Assembly: GCF_024171725.1 (NCBI RefSeq)
Contig: NZ_JAMTCG010000007.1
Coordinates: forward strand, 241,885-305,884
Reading direction: 5' to 3'
From: Williamsia serinedens
GTDB lineage: Bacteria > Actinomycetota > Actinomycetes > Mycobacteriales > Mycobacteriaceae
DNA: 64,000 nucleotides
The translations under genes and the position numbers were made by a program. The notes beneath the pieces were generated by a model. The model had not been told where the DNA came from. It searched no databases and saw only the letters and a list, made by a program, of their open reading frames with translations. How positions within the stretch are numbered: the stretch's first letter is position 1; the number at the start of each line of letters is the position of its first letter. This document shows, in pieces, positions 49,039-56,587 of the stretch.

Positions 49039-49328
49039 GTCGCTCCTCGAGGTAGGTCAGCCCGGTGCGCATCGGTTGTGGTGGCGACTGCGTGGCTGGC
49101 TGGCCGTGTCGCGCGGGGATGGCACCGGGCCGAGCTTGCTCACCGCAGCACGCAGCAACATCCTCGCCATTCGGGAAGGATGTGGGTCGTGGGATGCGCT
49201 TGGCCGGATGAACACTGACGGCGTTCACGGGCTGCGGTGAAGAATGCGAACAGCCCGCCCCTGGTTCAGGGACGGGCTGTCGATGAGCGAAGCGTAGCAC
49301 GGTGGTCGCACCTAAATGCGCAGATCTG
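49039..49328. other. 290-nt non-coding stretch with a hairpin, candidate late regulatory/cos region
   Basis: No convincing gene fits between the HNH gene and the gene at 49329. The stretch contains the hairpin at 49250-49280. It marks the break between the early block and the late operon, so the late promoter and possibly packaging sequences should be here; I cannot point to a consensus promoter. Confidence 0.45.
49250..49280. terminator. Terminator-like hairpin between early and late genes
   Basis: ACAGCCCG (49250-49257) pairs with CGGGCTGT (49273-49280), continued by CCCT/AGGG inside and a 5-nt loop, 12 paired bases with one mismatch. It lies downstream of the early operon on the minus strand. 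No long U-run follows, as often in high-GC hosts. Confidence 0.55.
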
Positions 49329-49991
49329 TCAAGCGTTCTCTCGGGCGGCTTGTCGCTGCGGAGCTTTGCGGTGTGCGCGCAGTACGTGGTCGAGGCGGTA
49401 GCTGACGATGCGGCTGTCGGGGTGTCGGTATCCGGTGAGTCCGTGTCTGGCTGCGAGGGTCTCGACTCTGCGCTTGGTGAGGGTGGGGTCGAAGCGTCGG
49501 GCGAGCTTGCCCAACTCCCCTGCCGTGTACCAGCGCCACACGACGGTGGGGTCGTCGAGCATGGACTGGGTGACCTGCATGGTGGTGTCTCGGTTGACGC
49601 TGTCGAGGGCGCGCTTGATGTAGCGGGTCAGGTTGTGGTGGATCTCCTGTGCCGCCTTGACGAGTGCGATGTCTCGGCACTTGGTCTCAAGCCAGGCTGC
49701 CATCGATTCGAGTTCGCACGGGCCGGCGTAGTGGTGGCCGCGTTCCTCCTCGAGGATCCGGATGGTGGTGGTGAGTTCGTTGCGCAGTTCGTCGAGCAGG
49801 ACGGGGATGCCGATCGGGTACGGCGGCTTCGACCTGGGCGCGACGGTGACTGCGGCGAGGTTGTTGGTGGTACGCGCCATGACGCCCATGGCCGCGTACA
49901 TCTCGCCGACGAGGCTGTCGGTGGCGAGGATGTTGAGCTTGTCGGTGAGCTCGGCGATCTCGTCTTCCTGCAGGAAGTAGTTCTCGCTCAC
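49329..49991 (-). CDS. Hypothetical phage protein with possible C-terminal winged helix
   Basis: A 220-residue protein from GTG 49991. The first 150 residues are helical ('DEIAELTDKLNILATDSLVG', 'LDELRNELTTTIRILEEERG'). The last 70 contain 'WYTAGELGKLARRFDPTLTK', 'RRVETLAARHGLTGYRHPDS', which could be a DNA-binding wing ending the protein. It is the last gene of the early run, just before the late block, a place where phages often encode a late-gene regulator; that role is a guess. Confidence 0.6.
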   Translation of the reverse strand: MSENYFLQEDEIAELTDKLNILATDSLVGEMYAAMGVMARTTNNLAAVTVAPRSKPPYPIGIPVLLDELRNELTTTIRILEEERGHHYAGPCELESMAAWLETKCRDIALVKAAQEIHHNLTRYIKRALDSVNRDTTMQVTQSMLDDPTVVWRWYTAGELGKLARRFDPTLTKRRVETLAARHGLTGYRHPDSRIVSYRLDHVLRAHRKAPQRQAARENA

Positions 49992-50362
49992 TGGTCCTCC
50001 TCGGGGCGGCGGCCGGTCAGTAGTGCGATGAGGTCGGCGACGGTGCAGGTGACCCACTGGTCGAGTCCCTGGGCGTTGCCGTGGCGCTTGTGCACGACGA
50101 GCCCGACGAGCGCGTCGTCGTTGCCTGCTTCGTCGTGGGCTTCTCGGGCCCAGCGCGCGAGGTCGGTGCGGGCGGTGTTCTTGCATTCGAGGACGACTCG
50201 CTGGCCGTGGACGCGCACTCCCCCGATGTCGCCGCGGTCCTTGGCGCCGGTCTTGGCTCGGCGTTCGATGCGGTCGTCGTCGAGGTGGGTGGCGAGGGTG
50301 GTCGCGATCTGCGTCTCGAATGCGGTGCCGGCTTTGCGCGCCGATGCACGGTTGCGGGTCAT
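49988..50362 (-). CDS. PD-(D/E)xK nuclease / Holliday-junction-resolvase-like protein
   Basis: A 124-residue protein; ATG 50362 overlaps the preceding stop by 4 bp. The core 'KTGAKDRGDIGGVRVHGQRV' followed by 'VLECKNTARTDLARW' gives the D-(x)n-E-x-K arrangement (Asp in GDIGG, Glu and Lys in ECK) of restriction-like/VRR-type nucleases, with 'FETQIATTLATHL' as the leading helix. It probably resolves branched DNA during replication or recombination of the phage. Confidence 0.75.
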   Translation of the reverse strand: MTRNRASARKAGTAFETQIATTLATHLDDDRIERRAKTGAKDRGDIGGVRVHGQRVVLECKNTARTDLARWAREAHDEAGNDDALVGLVVHKRHGNAQGLDQWVTCTVADLIALLTGRRPEEDQ

Positions 50363-50775
50363 TCGAGCTCCCGTCCGTGCGTGCACTTGACCGCGGTCTC
50401 GGCGATGTCGAGCCAGCCGTTGGGGTCGCAGCGATCGCAGGCGAGGATCGCGCGGCGCTCAGGCGACAGCTCCCGGACGCTCGGCAGCCCCTCGAGACGC
50501 GCCTTCTCGCGCTCCTGGCGGTCCTGCCGCAACTTCCGGGCCTGAGCGATGACATCGGCGGGAAGCGTGCGTCCTGACCGGTCGCGCTTGTCGTCTGCGT
50601 AGAGCCGCACGACGCCAGCGAGGAGGTCGTCGCGTTGCAGGCCGTGGACGGCGAAGCATTCGGCCCACGTGATCGCCATGGCGGCGTCAGGCTTCGCGGC
50701 CCACTGGTCGGCGGTCGCGATCTTCGCGAGGACGAGGGAAGCGGTCTCGATCTCGGCTCTGGTGGGTGTGGTCAT
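50359..50775 (-). CDS. Putative replication accessory protein (helicase-loader position)
   Basis: A 138-residue protein directly after the initiator gene (4-bp overlap). Helical N-terminus 'TRAEIETASLVLAKIATADQ', 'DLLAGVVRLYADDKRDRSGR' and 'LPADVIAQARKLRQDRQERE', then a C-terminal metal-site-like 'ACDRCDPNGWLDI' with 'KCTHGRELE'. Similar proteins follow the initiator in many Gordonia and Mycobacterium phages; helicase loading is inferred from order only. Confidence 0.62.
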   Translation of the reverse strand: MTTPTRAEIETASLVLAKIATADQWAAKPDAAMAITWAECFAVHGLQRDDLLAGVVRLYADDKRDRSGRTLPADVIAQARKLRQDRQEREKARLEGLPSVRELSPERRAILACDRCDPNGWLDIAETAVKCTHGRELE

Positions 50776-51548
50776 CCGAGTGCCCTCCGCTGCTCGTGTC
50801 CGTCGTCGGTGAGGTCTGATGCGGCGTTGGCGATGGCGACCCATCCCTCGGCCTTGGTGGTGGCTGCCCCGACGCCGGGTCTCGCCTTGGGTCTCGCTCT
50901 GCCGAGCCAGGTGTGGAACGCGGCGTCCCACGAGGCGCATTCGCGTCCGGTCGAAAGGGCGTGCTGCCGGAACTGTTCGGCTTCGTGGTCGAGGTCGATT
51001 CCGGGGACGAGGTTGGTGAGCTTCGCGCGGTGCGTCAGGTTGGGCTGCCAGTCGTCGGGGATGGGTCGCAGCTGCTCGCGCGCAGCTCTCTCTTTTCCTG
51101 TTCCCCTGTTCCCCTGTTCCCCTGTTCCAGGCGCGAAGGTTCGCGAGGCCTCGCGAGGGTTCTCGCCTGGCTCGCGAATCTGCGAGTCGCGGTAGTTCAA
51201 TGTGCCGTCTGGCCTGGGAAAACGTCCCGCTTGGGGCTTGTCGACTCGTTGGGCGGTCTCCCAGAACGAGATGTAGAGCAATTCGTTGCCATCGGCCTCG
51301 TATCTCCACACCAAACCGGCCTGGTGGAGCTCGGAAATGGCTTCGGACACCCTCGCGAGGGTTCGCGAGGCCTCGCGAATGACGTCGCGGGAGAAGATGT
51401 CACCAACGATCAGCTCGAGGTCGTCTTTGCCGACGCCGTTGTCGTCGACGTAGCTTTCGAGGCCCTTCAGGACGAGTCGTGCGTCCCAGGAGACGGCCGA
51501 GATCCGCTTGCTGCGCCAGAACTCGGGCTTGGTCGATCTGATTCTCAT
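50772..51548 (-). CDS. Phage replication initiator protein
   Basis: A 258-residue protein. The N-terminus 'MRIRSTKPEFWRSKRISAVS', 'WDARLVLKGLESYVDDNGVG' is the hallmark of phage initiation proteins with a winged helix (lambda-O-like role), followed by 'VSEAISELHQAGLVWRYEAD'. A low-complexity linker (about residues 125-150, 'GTGEQGNRGTGKERAARE') precedes a C-terminal domain ('GRECASWDAAFHTWLGRARP'). The linker DNA holds an 8-bp tandem repeat and TCGCGA palindromes that look like an origin (see 51098-51378). Confidence 0.8.
   Translation of the reverse strand: MRIRSTKPEFWRSKRISAVSWDARLVLKGLESYVDDNGVGKDDLELIVGDIFSRDVIREASRTLARVSEAISELHQAGLVWRYEADGNELLYISFWETAQRVDKPQAGRFPRPDGTLNYRDSQIREPGENPREASRTFAPGTGEQGNRGTGKERAAREQLRPIPDDWQPNLTHRAKLTNLVPGIDLDHEAEQFRQHALSTGRECASWDAAFHTWLGRARPKARPGVGAATTKAEGWVAIANAASDLTDDGHEQRRALG
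51098..51378. repeat. Candidate replication origin inside the initiator gene
   Basis: Four copies of an 8-bp unit (CTGTTCCC on the plus strand) lie at 51098-51128. Next to them is the 16-bp palindrome TCGCGAGGCCTCGCGA at 51141-51156. It recurs at 51363-51378, within a shared 19-mer (51138-51156 and 51360-51378) 222 bp apart. Additional CTCGCGA elements flank both. Iterons plus palindromes in the linker of the initiator gene copy the plan of lambda ori within gene O. Confidence 0.5.
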
Positions 51549-53077
51549 GAGGCGACTCCGAGGGCTTCTGCGACCACCCCGATTAGGTCCCGCGCGGCCG
51601 GCGGGGTGACTGCATTGCCCGCCATGCGGACTTGCTCGCGGCGGTTGCCGAGCACGACGTAGCCGTCGGGGAAGTCCATCGCGGCGACGATCTCCCGGGG
51701 CTCGAGCATCCGAAACCGGACGTCGTCGATGTCGACGGTCGGCCGCGGTGAGTCGAGCAGCGACTGGTGGCCGGCGGTCGTGATGGTCCGCGCGGGCTCG
51801 CTGACGGGAGTGGACATCTGGCCCTGGTCCCCGCGGGCGGTGTTGTTCCGCATGAGCAGCGCGTGACGTTCGACTGTGGTCACGGTGGGCAGGGCGGTGT
51901 CGGTGGGCTGGGTGCCGCCGTTGCCGTAGTACGTCGTGACGAGTCCGTGGTGGTTCCCGGAGGCGGTGACGGTGCACAGCGGATCAGTGACGGGTCGGTG
52001 CTTCGACCCGCCGCCGCGGAGCTCGGCGACGAACGCAAGGCCGGTCTCGTTGCGGGTCGTCATGGTCCGGGCCGGCGCGGTCACCGGTTGCGCAGACTTC
52101 CCATCGCGGCCCTCGACCGGGACCGCGAGCCCGAAGTGGTTGCCCGACGCCGCGATCGTCTGCATCGGCTTCTCGACGTCGCGGACGCGGTACTCGTGGC
52201 GGTGCTCGGTGACGAACGGTCCGCCCCAGTACCGGTCGATCCCGGCCTGGATGCGCGCCATGGTCTTCGGCGCGAGTGGCTTCGTGCGGTCACCGATCCG
52301 CTGGCCGAGGAGGGTCCAGTCGATGATGTCGGCGGCCGGCCGGAACGCGGGCTCGACGACGGCGTTGCGGCACGCGACGTTCGGGCAGCGATAGACGTAC
52401 TGGGCGCGGTAGCGGCCCCAGGTGCCGTCGTGCTTCTTGAACGACTGCATCGCCCGCACCGGACCGCACGTCGGGCACATCGCGTTCGGGCGTGTGATGC
52501 GGCCGAGGTCCGGGCGGCGGTCGCCCTTGCGCCAGAACACCACGTACATGCGGTCACGGGACTGCGGCGCCCCCGGCCCGAACACCTGGGCGTGCATCGA
52601 GTTGAGCATGACGATGTGGTGCTCGTAGCCGAGACTGTCCATGGCCATCAGCCAGGCGCGGAACGGGATCCAGTTCCAGGCATCGACGACGTTCTCGACG
52701 ACGACCGCTCGGTAGCCGTGGTGCTCGGTGAACCGCACGACGTCCCACATGGTGGCCCGCGAGCGCTCGGCGGCCTCGTCGGGCAGCCGCTCGTCGAACA
52801 GGTCGGCCTGAGTGTCGTCGCGCTTCCGGCCGCGCGCGACTGAGTGGTTGGTGCACTCCGGCGACATCCACGCGATGTCGGTGCGCGGGAAGTACCGGGG
52901 GTGGATCTGCGACAGGTCGGCGCAGATGTGGTCGGCGTCGGCGTGGTTGGCGTTGTGGGTGTCGACGGCGAGCTGCCAGTGGTTCGACGCCACGCGGACC
53001 TCGATGCCGGGGCGTTGAATCGCGCCGGTGCTGGATCCGCCAGCGCCGCAGAACAGGTCAGTGAGGGTGAGGGTCAC
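51545..53077 (-). CDS. DNA (cytosine-5) methyltransferase with internal repeats
   Basis: A 510-residue C5-MTase: motif I 'LTDLFCGAGGSSTG', motif IV 'WMSPECTNHSVARG' (catalytic Cys in PEC rather than the usual PPC), motif VI 'VVVENVVDAWNW', motif VIII 'QSRDRMYVVF', motif IX-like 'RMLEPREIVAAMDFPDGYVV' and motif X 'VRMAGNAVTPPAARDLI'. A zinc ribbon 'CPTCGP...CPNVAC' is inserted after motif VIII. Instead of an ordinary target-recognition domain, residues about 305-455 contain five similar units (MQTIAASGNHFGL, RTMTTRNETGLAF, CTVTASGNHHGL, PTVTTVERHALL, RTITTAGHQSLL). No cognate restriction gene is near, so it likely protects phage DNA. Confidence 0.88.
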   Translation of the reverse strand: MTLTLTDLFCGAGGSSTGAIQRPGIEVRVASNHWQLAVDTHNANHADADHICADLSQIHPRYFPRTDIAWMSPECTNHSVARGRKRDDTQADLFDERLPDEAAERSRATMWDVVRFTEHHGYRAVVVENVVDAWNWIPFRAWLMAMDSLGYEHHIVMLNSMHAQVFGPGAPQSRDRMYVVFWRKGDRRPDLGRITRPNAMCPTCGPVRAMQSFKKHDGTWGRYRAQYVYRCPNVACRNAVVEPAFRPAADIIDWTLLGQRIGDRTKPLAPKTMARIQAGIDRYWGGPFVTEHRHEYRVRDVEKPMQTIAASGNHFGLAVPVEGRDGKSAQPVTAPARTMTTRNETGLAFVAELRGGGSKHRPVTDPLCTVTASGNHHGLVTTYYGNGGTQPTDTALPTVTTVERHALLMRNNTARGDQGQMSTPVSEPARTITTAGHQSLLDSPRPTVDIDDVRFRMLEPREIVAAMDFPDGYVVLGNRREQVRMAGNAVTPPAARDLIGVVAEALGVAS

Positions 53078-53226
53078 GCTTCGACTCCTGGGTGTGTTCT
53101 CTCGATGTGGCCGTACATGATCCGCAGCGACACAGCGCGACTGCCGGTGGCGATCTCTTCATCTCCGTACGGGCAGGCAGCCCATTCCCCGTCGCCGTCA
53201 GACCACGTTCTGATGCCCTCAGCCAC
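53074..53226 (-). CDS. Small early phage protein
   Basis: A 50-residue protein from GTG 53226, overlapping the methyltransferase start by 4 bp and the preceding gene by 8 bp. It reads 'EGIRTWSDGDGEWAACPYGD' then 'LRIMYGHIERTHPGVEA'; a CxH/HxH arrangement could bind zinc. Unknown function. Confidence 0.5.
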   Translation of the reverse strand: MAEGIRTWSDGDGEWAACPYGDEEIATGSRAVSLRIMYGHIERTHPGVEA

Positions 53227-53452
53227 GACGAGTCCGCTCCACGAAAGCGCGCCACTCCGGTGTTGCCGACTGGATCGGGTCCCACCACGTACCGGGTTCC
53301 GCAGGATGCACCCAGCACAGAGGGTCCTGGTCCCACTCGGCAGGAGAAGGTCCACCACCCCAGTCGTAGGTCGGCTCGCGCAGGAGGACGCACGTGCAGC
53401 CGTCTGGTGCGCAACCGTTCATCATCAGGTAGTACTCGTTGACCTCACCCAC
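53219..53452 (-). CDS. Small early phage protein
   Basis: A 77-residue protein from GTG 53452. Its start 'MGEVNEYYLMMNGCAPDGC' and acidic Trp/Pro-rich remainder ('DPLCWVHPAEPGTWWDPIQS') give it a compact, cysteine-containing fold. Overlaps its neighbours by 8 bp on both sides. No family recognised. Confidence 0.5.
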   Translation of the reverse strand: MGEVNEYYLMMNGCAPDGCTCVLLREPTYDWGGGPSPAEWDQDPLCWVHPAEPGTWWDPIQSATPEWRAFVERTRRG

Positions 53453-53570
53453 GTGCCCACCTCCACGCGAGGATGCCGGCGAGTACCCCGGCGGTCGCCC
53501 AGCCCCAGAAGGCTCCGGCACCGTAGTAGGCGACCAGGTCGTTGAGCTGTCCCCGCGTCGGCTCAGACAT
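53445..53570 (-). CDS. Single-TM micropeptide
   Basis: A 41-residue frame from ATG 53570: 'MSEPTRGQLNDLVAYYGAGA' leads into one helix 'FWGWATAGVLAGILAWRW' and ends basic. The 8-bp overlaps with both neighbours (ATGTCTGA type) are the same as elsewhere in this run, which supports that it is translated. Confidence 0.5.
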   Translation of the reverse strand: MSEPTRGQLNDLVAYYGAGAFWGWATAGVLAGILAWRWARG

Positions 53571-53916
53571 CGGAACCCCGCAGCCCCAGGACGATCGCGG
53601 CGCGGCGGTGCGGGCACAGCGATGTGTCGGTCCACCCGTGCGCTTGGCAGTAGCCGTGGTGGTCGTACCAGCACTCGGACTCGTCGTAGAGGTCGCCGAT
53701 CAGCGATCGCGCCTCGTCCCGCTCTGCGCCCACCCGCTGCACTGTCGCTTCCAGTTCCCGTGCCCGCTCCTCGGCAACGGCGAGGCGGTCCAGCAGGGCA
53801 TCGCGGTCGTCAGCGGCTTGCGTAGCCCACCGGTAGAAGTCCTCGTCGACAAGGCCCGCCTTCGGCTCTACCTCTTCTGCTCGTGCGCGGATCGCGTCCT
53901 TGTCGATGTCACCCAC
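53563..53916 (-). CDS. Coiled-coil early phage protein
   Basis: A 117-residue protein from GTG 53916 with the strong ribosome site GAGGAGG. Long helix 'ALLDRLAVAEERARELEATV' plus 'QRVGAERDEARSLIGDLYDE', then a Cys/His-rich end 'CWYDHHGYCQAHGW...LCPHRR', which may bind a metal. Unknown role. Confidence 0.58.
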   Translation of the reverse strand: MGDIDKDAIRARAEEVEPKAGLVDEDFYRWATQAADDRDALLDRLAVAEERARELEATVQRVGAERDEARSLIGDLYDESECWYDHHGYCQAHGWTDTSLCPHRRAAIVLGLRGSDV

Positions 53917-54049
53917 GACGAGCCTCCTCGGGAGTGGCGTTGCATCGGCAACGCGGGTCCTTGGTCTTGATGTGGCACCAGTCGACGCCCCAAGGCACCT
54001 TGATCGGCTCGATCGGTTCTCCGCAGTGCTTGCACCGTGTGTCACCCAC
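53909..54049 (-). CDS. Zinc-knuckle-like micropeptide
   Basis: A 46-residue protein (GTG 54049; starts at 54058 or 54061 also possible) with 'TRCKHCGEPIEP' and 'DWCHIKTKDPRCRCNATPEE'. Six cysteines/histidines in CxxC and CxC spacing suggest one zinc-binding fold. Overlaps both neighbours by 8 bp. Confidence 0.5.
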   Translation of the reverse strand: MGDTRCKHCGEPIEPIKVPWGVDWCHIKTKDPRCRCNATPEEARRG

Positions 54050-54239
54050 GACGATCACCACCCTCAGCGACAGCGGCGAGCCACCACGACGACACCATCC
54101 GCACGGCCCCGTCGGGCAGGGTGTCGTCGACCGCAGACCCGCCCACGCTCCCGAGCAGCCACCATCCGCCGGCCGGGTTGGTGACGTACACCTCCCAGCC
54201 GTCACCGTCACGGACCTGGAACACCTCAGGGGCGGTCAT
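54042..54239 (-). CDS. Small early phage protein
   Basis: A 65-residue beta-rich protein: 'MTAPEVFQVRDGDGWEVYVT', 'NPAGGWWLLGSVGGSAVDDT', 'GAVRMVSSWWLAAVAEGG'. Overlaps the preceding gene by 4 bp. Unknown; the Trp pairs give a small WW-like sheet appearance but no family is claimed. Confidence 0.5.
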   Translation of the reverse strand: MTAPEVFQVRDGDGWEVYVTNPAGGWWLLGSVGGSAVDDTLPDGAVRMVSSWWLAAVAEGGDRRG

Positions 54240-54571
54240 TGGGTGGCCTCAGCGACACGGGCAGCAGCGAAGAGATGTGCTGCAAGCTCTCTGGCCTCAA
54301 CGGGGTCAACGACGGACACATCGACTTCGACCAGCCCACCTTCGAGGACGTCGACGTTGTGCCGCTCGCCATCCCAGCTGTAACTCTCGCCGTTCGGCTC
54401 CGGCAGTTCCAACACTGCGTGTGTCTCCGACAGGACAGCGAGGACGTGAGCGGCGTGGGCCTCCAGCACGGATGCCTTCACATCGTCGTAGCGGACGCCC
54501 CACCCACAGGTGCAGAACCACAGCTTTGAGTGCCACTGGTGCGCCGCGATGATCTGTGCTGCGTCGGTCAT
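54236..54571 (-). CDS. Small early phage protein
   Basis: A 111-residue protein from ATG 54571. N-terminal 'AAHQWHSKLWFCTCGWGV' has a CxC plus His, followed by helix 'VKASVLEAHAAHVLAVLSET' (zinc-like C2H2 spacing) and acidic 'VDVLEGGLVEVDVSVVDPVE'. It overlaps the LysB-like gene by 4 bp. No known function. Confidence 0.55.
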   Translation of the reverse strand: MTDAAQIIAAHQWHSKLWFCTCGWGVRYDDVKASVLEAHAAHVLAVLSETHAVLELPEPNGESYSWDGERHNVDVLEGGLVEVDVSVVDPVEARELAAHLFAAARVAEATQ

Positions 54572-55188
54572 CGGTTGACTCCTGCCATTCGGTACGCCTC
54601 GTCGCGCGCGATCTCGACGTAGGTGCGGGTGTCGCCGGCGGGTCGCTCGACGCCGTACGCGGTGTGCCTGCCGCCCGGCCCGTAGGCCCACATCGCCTGC
54701 AGCACAGCGCCTGCGTCGAGCCACTCGGGCCGCGGCACCTGGGCGCGGCCGGTGACCGTGACCGCGATCTGTCGGCCGCCGTTGCGGACGTCGCAGTTCG
54801 GGATCGGGTCGTCGTCGATGCTGATCTCGCGGACAGGGATGTCGAGGTCGCCCAGGCCGATCCGCCCCGCGATGCCGTGGCGCATCGACGTGCCCCAGGC
54901 GTACGGGCTGGCGACGAGCACGAGCCCGCGCAGGTTCGGCAGCCACCGGTAGCGCGCGGCCTCGGCGAGCACGCAGCAGCCGAGGGAGTAGCCAACGCCG
55001 ACCCACGGGCCGAGTGCGTCCAGTCGGACCGCCTCGGCGACGCCGGCGTCGACGGACTGCCGGAACGTCCGGACTCCTATCGGGCGGATCTCGGCGAGGT
55101 ACTCGAGCTCGACGCCGCGGATGAGCGAGAGCATGTTCGCGGCCCGGTCCTCACCGGTGCCGCGCACCCTGACGATGCGGGCCGTCAT
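54568..55188 (-). CDS. Serine alpha/beta-hydrolase, LysB/PE-PPE-like
   Basis: A 206-residue protein. 'IVRVRGTGEDRAANMLSLIR' (strand 1 and oxyanion), 'FRQSVDAGVAEAVRLDALGP', nucleophile elbow 'VGVGYSLGCCVLAEAARYRW' (Gly-Tyr-Ser-Leu-Gly), 'GLVLVASPYAWGTSMRHG', 'VREISIDDDPIPNCDVRNGG' (likely Asp) and 'AMWAYGPGGRHTAYGV' (likely His). This matches the LysB/cutinase-like group that cleaves mycolyl-arabinogalactan esters. Unlike classical lysB it lies among early genes, not next to lysA (27451). It may still be the lysin B, or may act on the envelope earlier. Confidence 0.68.
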   Translation of the reverse strand: MTARIVRVRGTGEDRAANMLSLIRGVELEYLAEIRPIGVRTFRQSVDAGVAEAVRLDALGPWVGVGYSLGCCVLAEAARYRWLPNLRGLVLVASPYAWGTSMRHGIAGRIGLGDLDIPVREISIDDDPIPNCDVRNGGRQIAVTVTGRAQVPRPEWLDAGAVLQAMWAYGPGGRHTAYGVERPAGDTRTYVEIARDEAYRMAGVNR

Positions 55189-55763
55189 GCCGCGTCCTGC
55201 GGCGGCGTCAGCTCATCGATGCGCGCCTGGATGACAGCGCACGCCGCTCTCGCGCGGTCAGTGTCGACGGCCTGCATCCGGGTCAGTGCGCCCTGGAGCG
55301 CGTCGACCTTCTCGTGCTTGGCCGCCCACTGCTCAACGGCGTCGTAGTCGGGCTCGGGGTTGGCGAGGGGCTCGACGACGAACGGCGAACGCTTGCCGCG
55401 CGTCACAGTGAGCGGGATGACCAGCCGCTTGTCGATGTGCGACATCGCCGAGATGCGGATCCCGCCGACCTTCTCGCGGCCGAAGGTGATCTCGGGGTCG
55501 CGGTAGATCATGAGGCGGCGGCCCTTGTAGTCCTCGGCCTTGGTTCCCCACGCACTGATGAGGACGCGGATCATGCTCTTGCCGGGGCGGTATGGGCGGC
55601 CGTCTCCGAACTCGGCGGTGACGAGCTCAACGGGCTGCTCACTGTTGCCGCGGCGGACATCGGTGATGGTGACGGTGCGCGGGCCGGACATGAGGTCGTC
55701 GGCGTTGAGCTGGTCGCTGCGGGGTGCGGCGGCCCGGGTGAGGTCGTCTTCGGTGATGTTCAT
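55185..55763 (-). CDS. Conserved actinophage recombination-associated protein
   Basis: A 192-residue protein: 'DDLMSGPRTVTITDVRRGNS', 'AEFGDGRPYRPGKSMIRVLI', 'GRRLMIYRDPEITFGREKVG', 'RISAMSHIDKRLVIPLTVTR'. I know this pattern from Gordonia/Mycobacterium phages, always just downstream of the YqaJ exonuclease, where it takes the place of RecT-type annealing proteins. A role in binding single-stranded DNA is inferred, not shown. Starts overlap by 4 bp. Confidence 0.7.
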   Translation of the reverse strand: MNITEDDLTRAAAPRSDQLNADDLMSGPRTVTITDVRRGNSEQPVELVTAEFGDGRPYRPGKSMIRVLISAWGTKAEDYKGRRLMIYRDPEITFGREKVGGIRISAMSHIDKRLVIPLTVTRGKRSPFVVEPLANPEPDYDAVEQWAAKHEKVDALQGALTRMQAVDTDRARAACAVIQARIDELTPPQDAA

Positions 55764-56587
55764 GAGAACTGGATCTCCTGCTCGAGGATGCGCTCGGTGA
55801 GCGGGTAGCCCATGGCGTCGACGACGTCCGTGTAGCGCGAGACGATGTCTCGAATGCGGTTCTCGGCGAGCCGGATCGCTTCGACGATGACCCTCTGCCA
55901 GACGCGATCGGGGTACACGCGGGTGGTCAACATGTGGGTGCCGCCGGCGTAGGACACGTAGTCGATCCACTCGCGACCCGAGACGAGCAGACCCGTCTGA
56001 AGTTGGGCGTAGTTCTCGGCCGGCACCTCACCCGTGAGCACGGTCTCTAGCTGCTTCTTGGGTCTGCGGCTCTTGATCTCGATGAGCCCGTCGTCGCCGA
56101 CAAGGCCGTCGGGCGAGTAGCCGAGCGTGAAGCCCCACTTGTCCTCGGTCATGAAGCCGACCTGGTCGACGGTGACCCCGTGGTGCTCGGCGTACTTGTC
56201 CCGGGCCCGCGGTTCGTCTTCGACGCCGCGCCACATGTCGTCGGTCATGCGGGTCGGGTAGCTGAACCCGTAGATTCGCTCGGCGGCGAGGGTGAGGGCG
56301 AGGCCTTGCGCGACGTCGCCAGTGGCCGGTTCGAGCACGACAGCCGCTGTCTCACGGGCCAACTCGGCGCGCTCGGCGTGCATTGTCTTCAGCTCACTGC
56401 CGGCCTTGACTTTGCTGATGCAAGGCGTGCCCCTTGCGGCACCACATGCGGGGCAGTCGTACTCGCGGGCAGTCAGTTCACGCTCGGTGATGAGCTGCCC
56501 GACGACGCTGGCGGTGACCAGTCCGAGGCGTTGCTCGAGCCATTCGTCCGAGCCCTGGATCAGCTCGGGGTGGGTCGTGAGTGTCAT
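55760..56587 (-). CDS. YqaJ-family viral exonuclease
   Basis: A 275-residue nuclease. 'GSDEWLEQRLGLVTASVVGQ' is the YqaJ opening (Arg-Leu-Gly-x-x-T-A-S). Active-site residues are 'GYSPDGLVGDDGLIEIKSRR' (Asp, Glu, Lys of D-E-x-K) and 'EVPAENYAQLQTGLLVSG' (the Gln helix). A cysteine-rich insertion 'YDCPACGAARGTPCISK' near residue 45 forms a zinc finger not present in the basic family. It resects double-stranded ends for phage recombination. ATG 56587 overlaps the neighbouring gene. Confidence 0.9.
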   Translation of the reverse strand: MTLTTHPELIQGSDEWLEQRLGLVTASVVGQLITERELTAREYDCPACGAARGTPCISKVKAGSELKTMHAERAELARETAAVVLEPATGDVAQGLALTLAAERIYGFSYPTRMTDDMWRGVEDEPRARDKYAEHHGVTVDQVGFMTEDKWGFTLGYSPDGLVGDDGLIEIKSRRPKKQLETVLTGEVPAENYAQLQTGLLVSGREWIDYVSYAGGTHMLTTRVYPDRVWQRVIVEAIRLAENRIRDIVSRYTDVVDAMGYPLTERILEQEIQFS

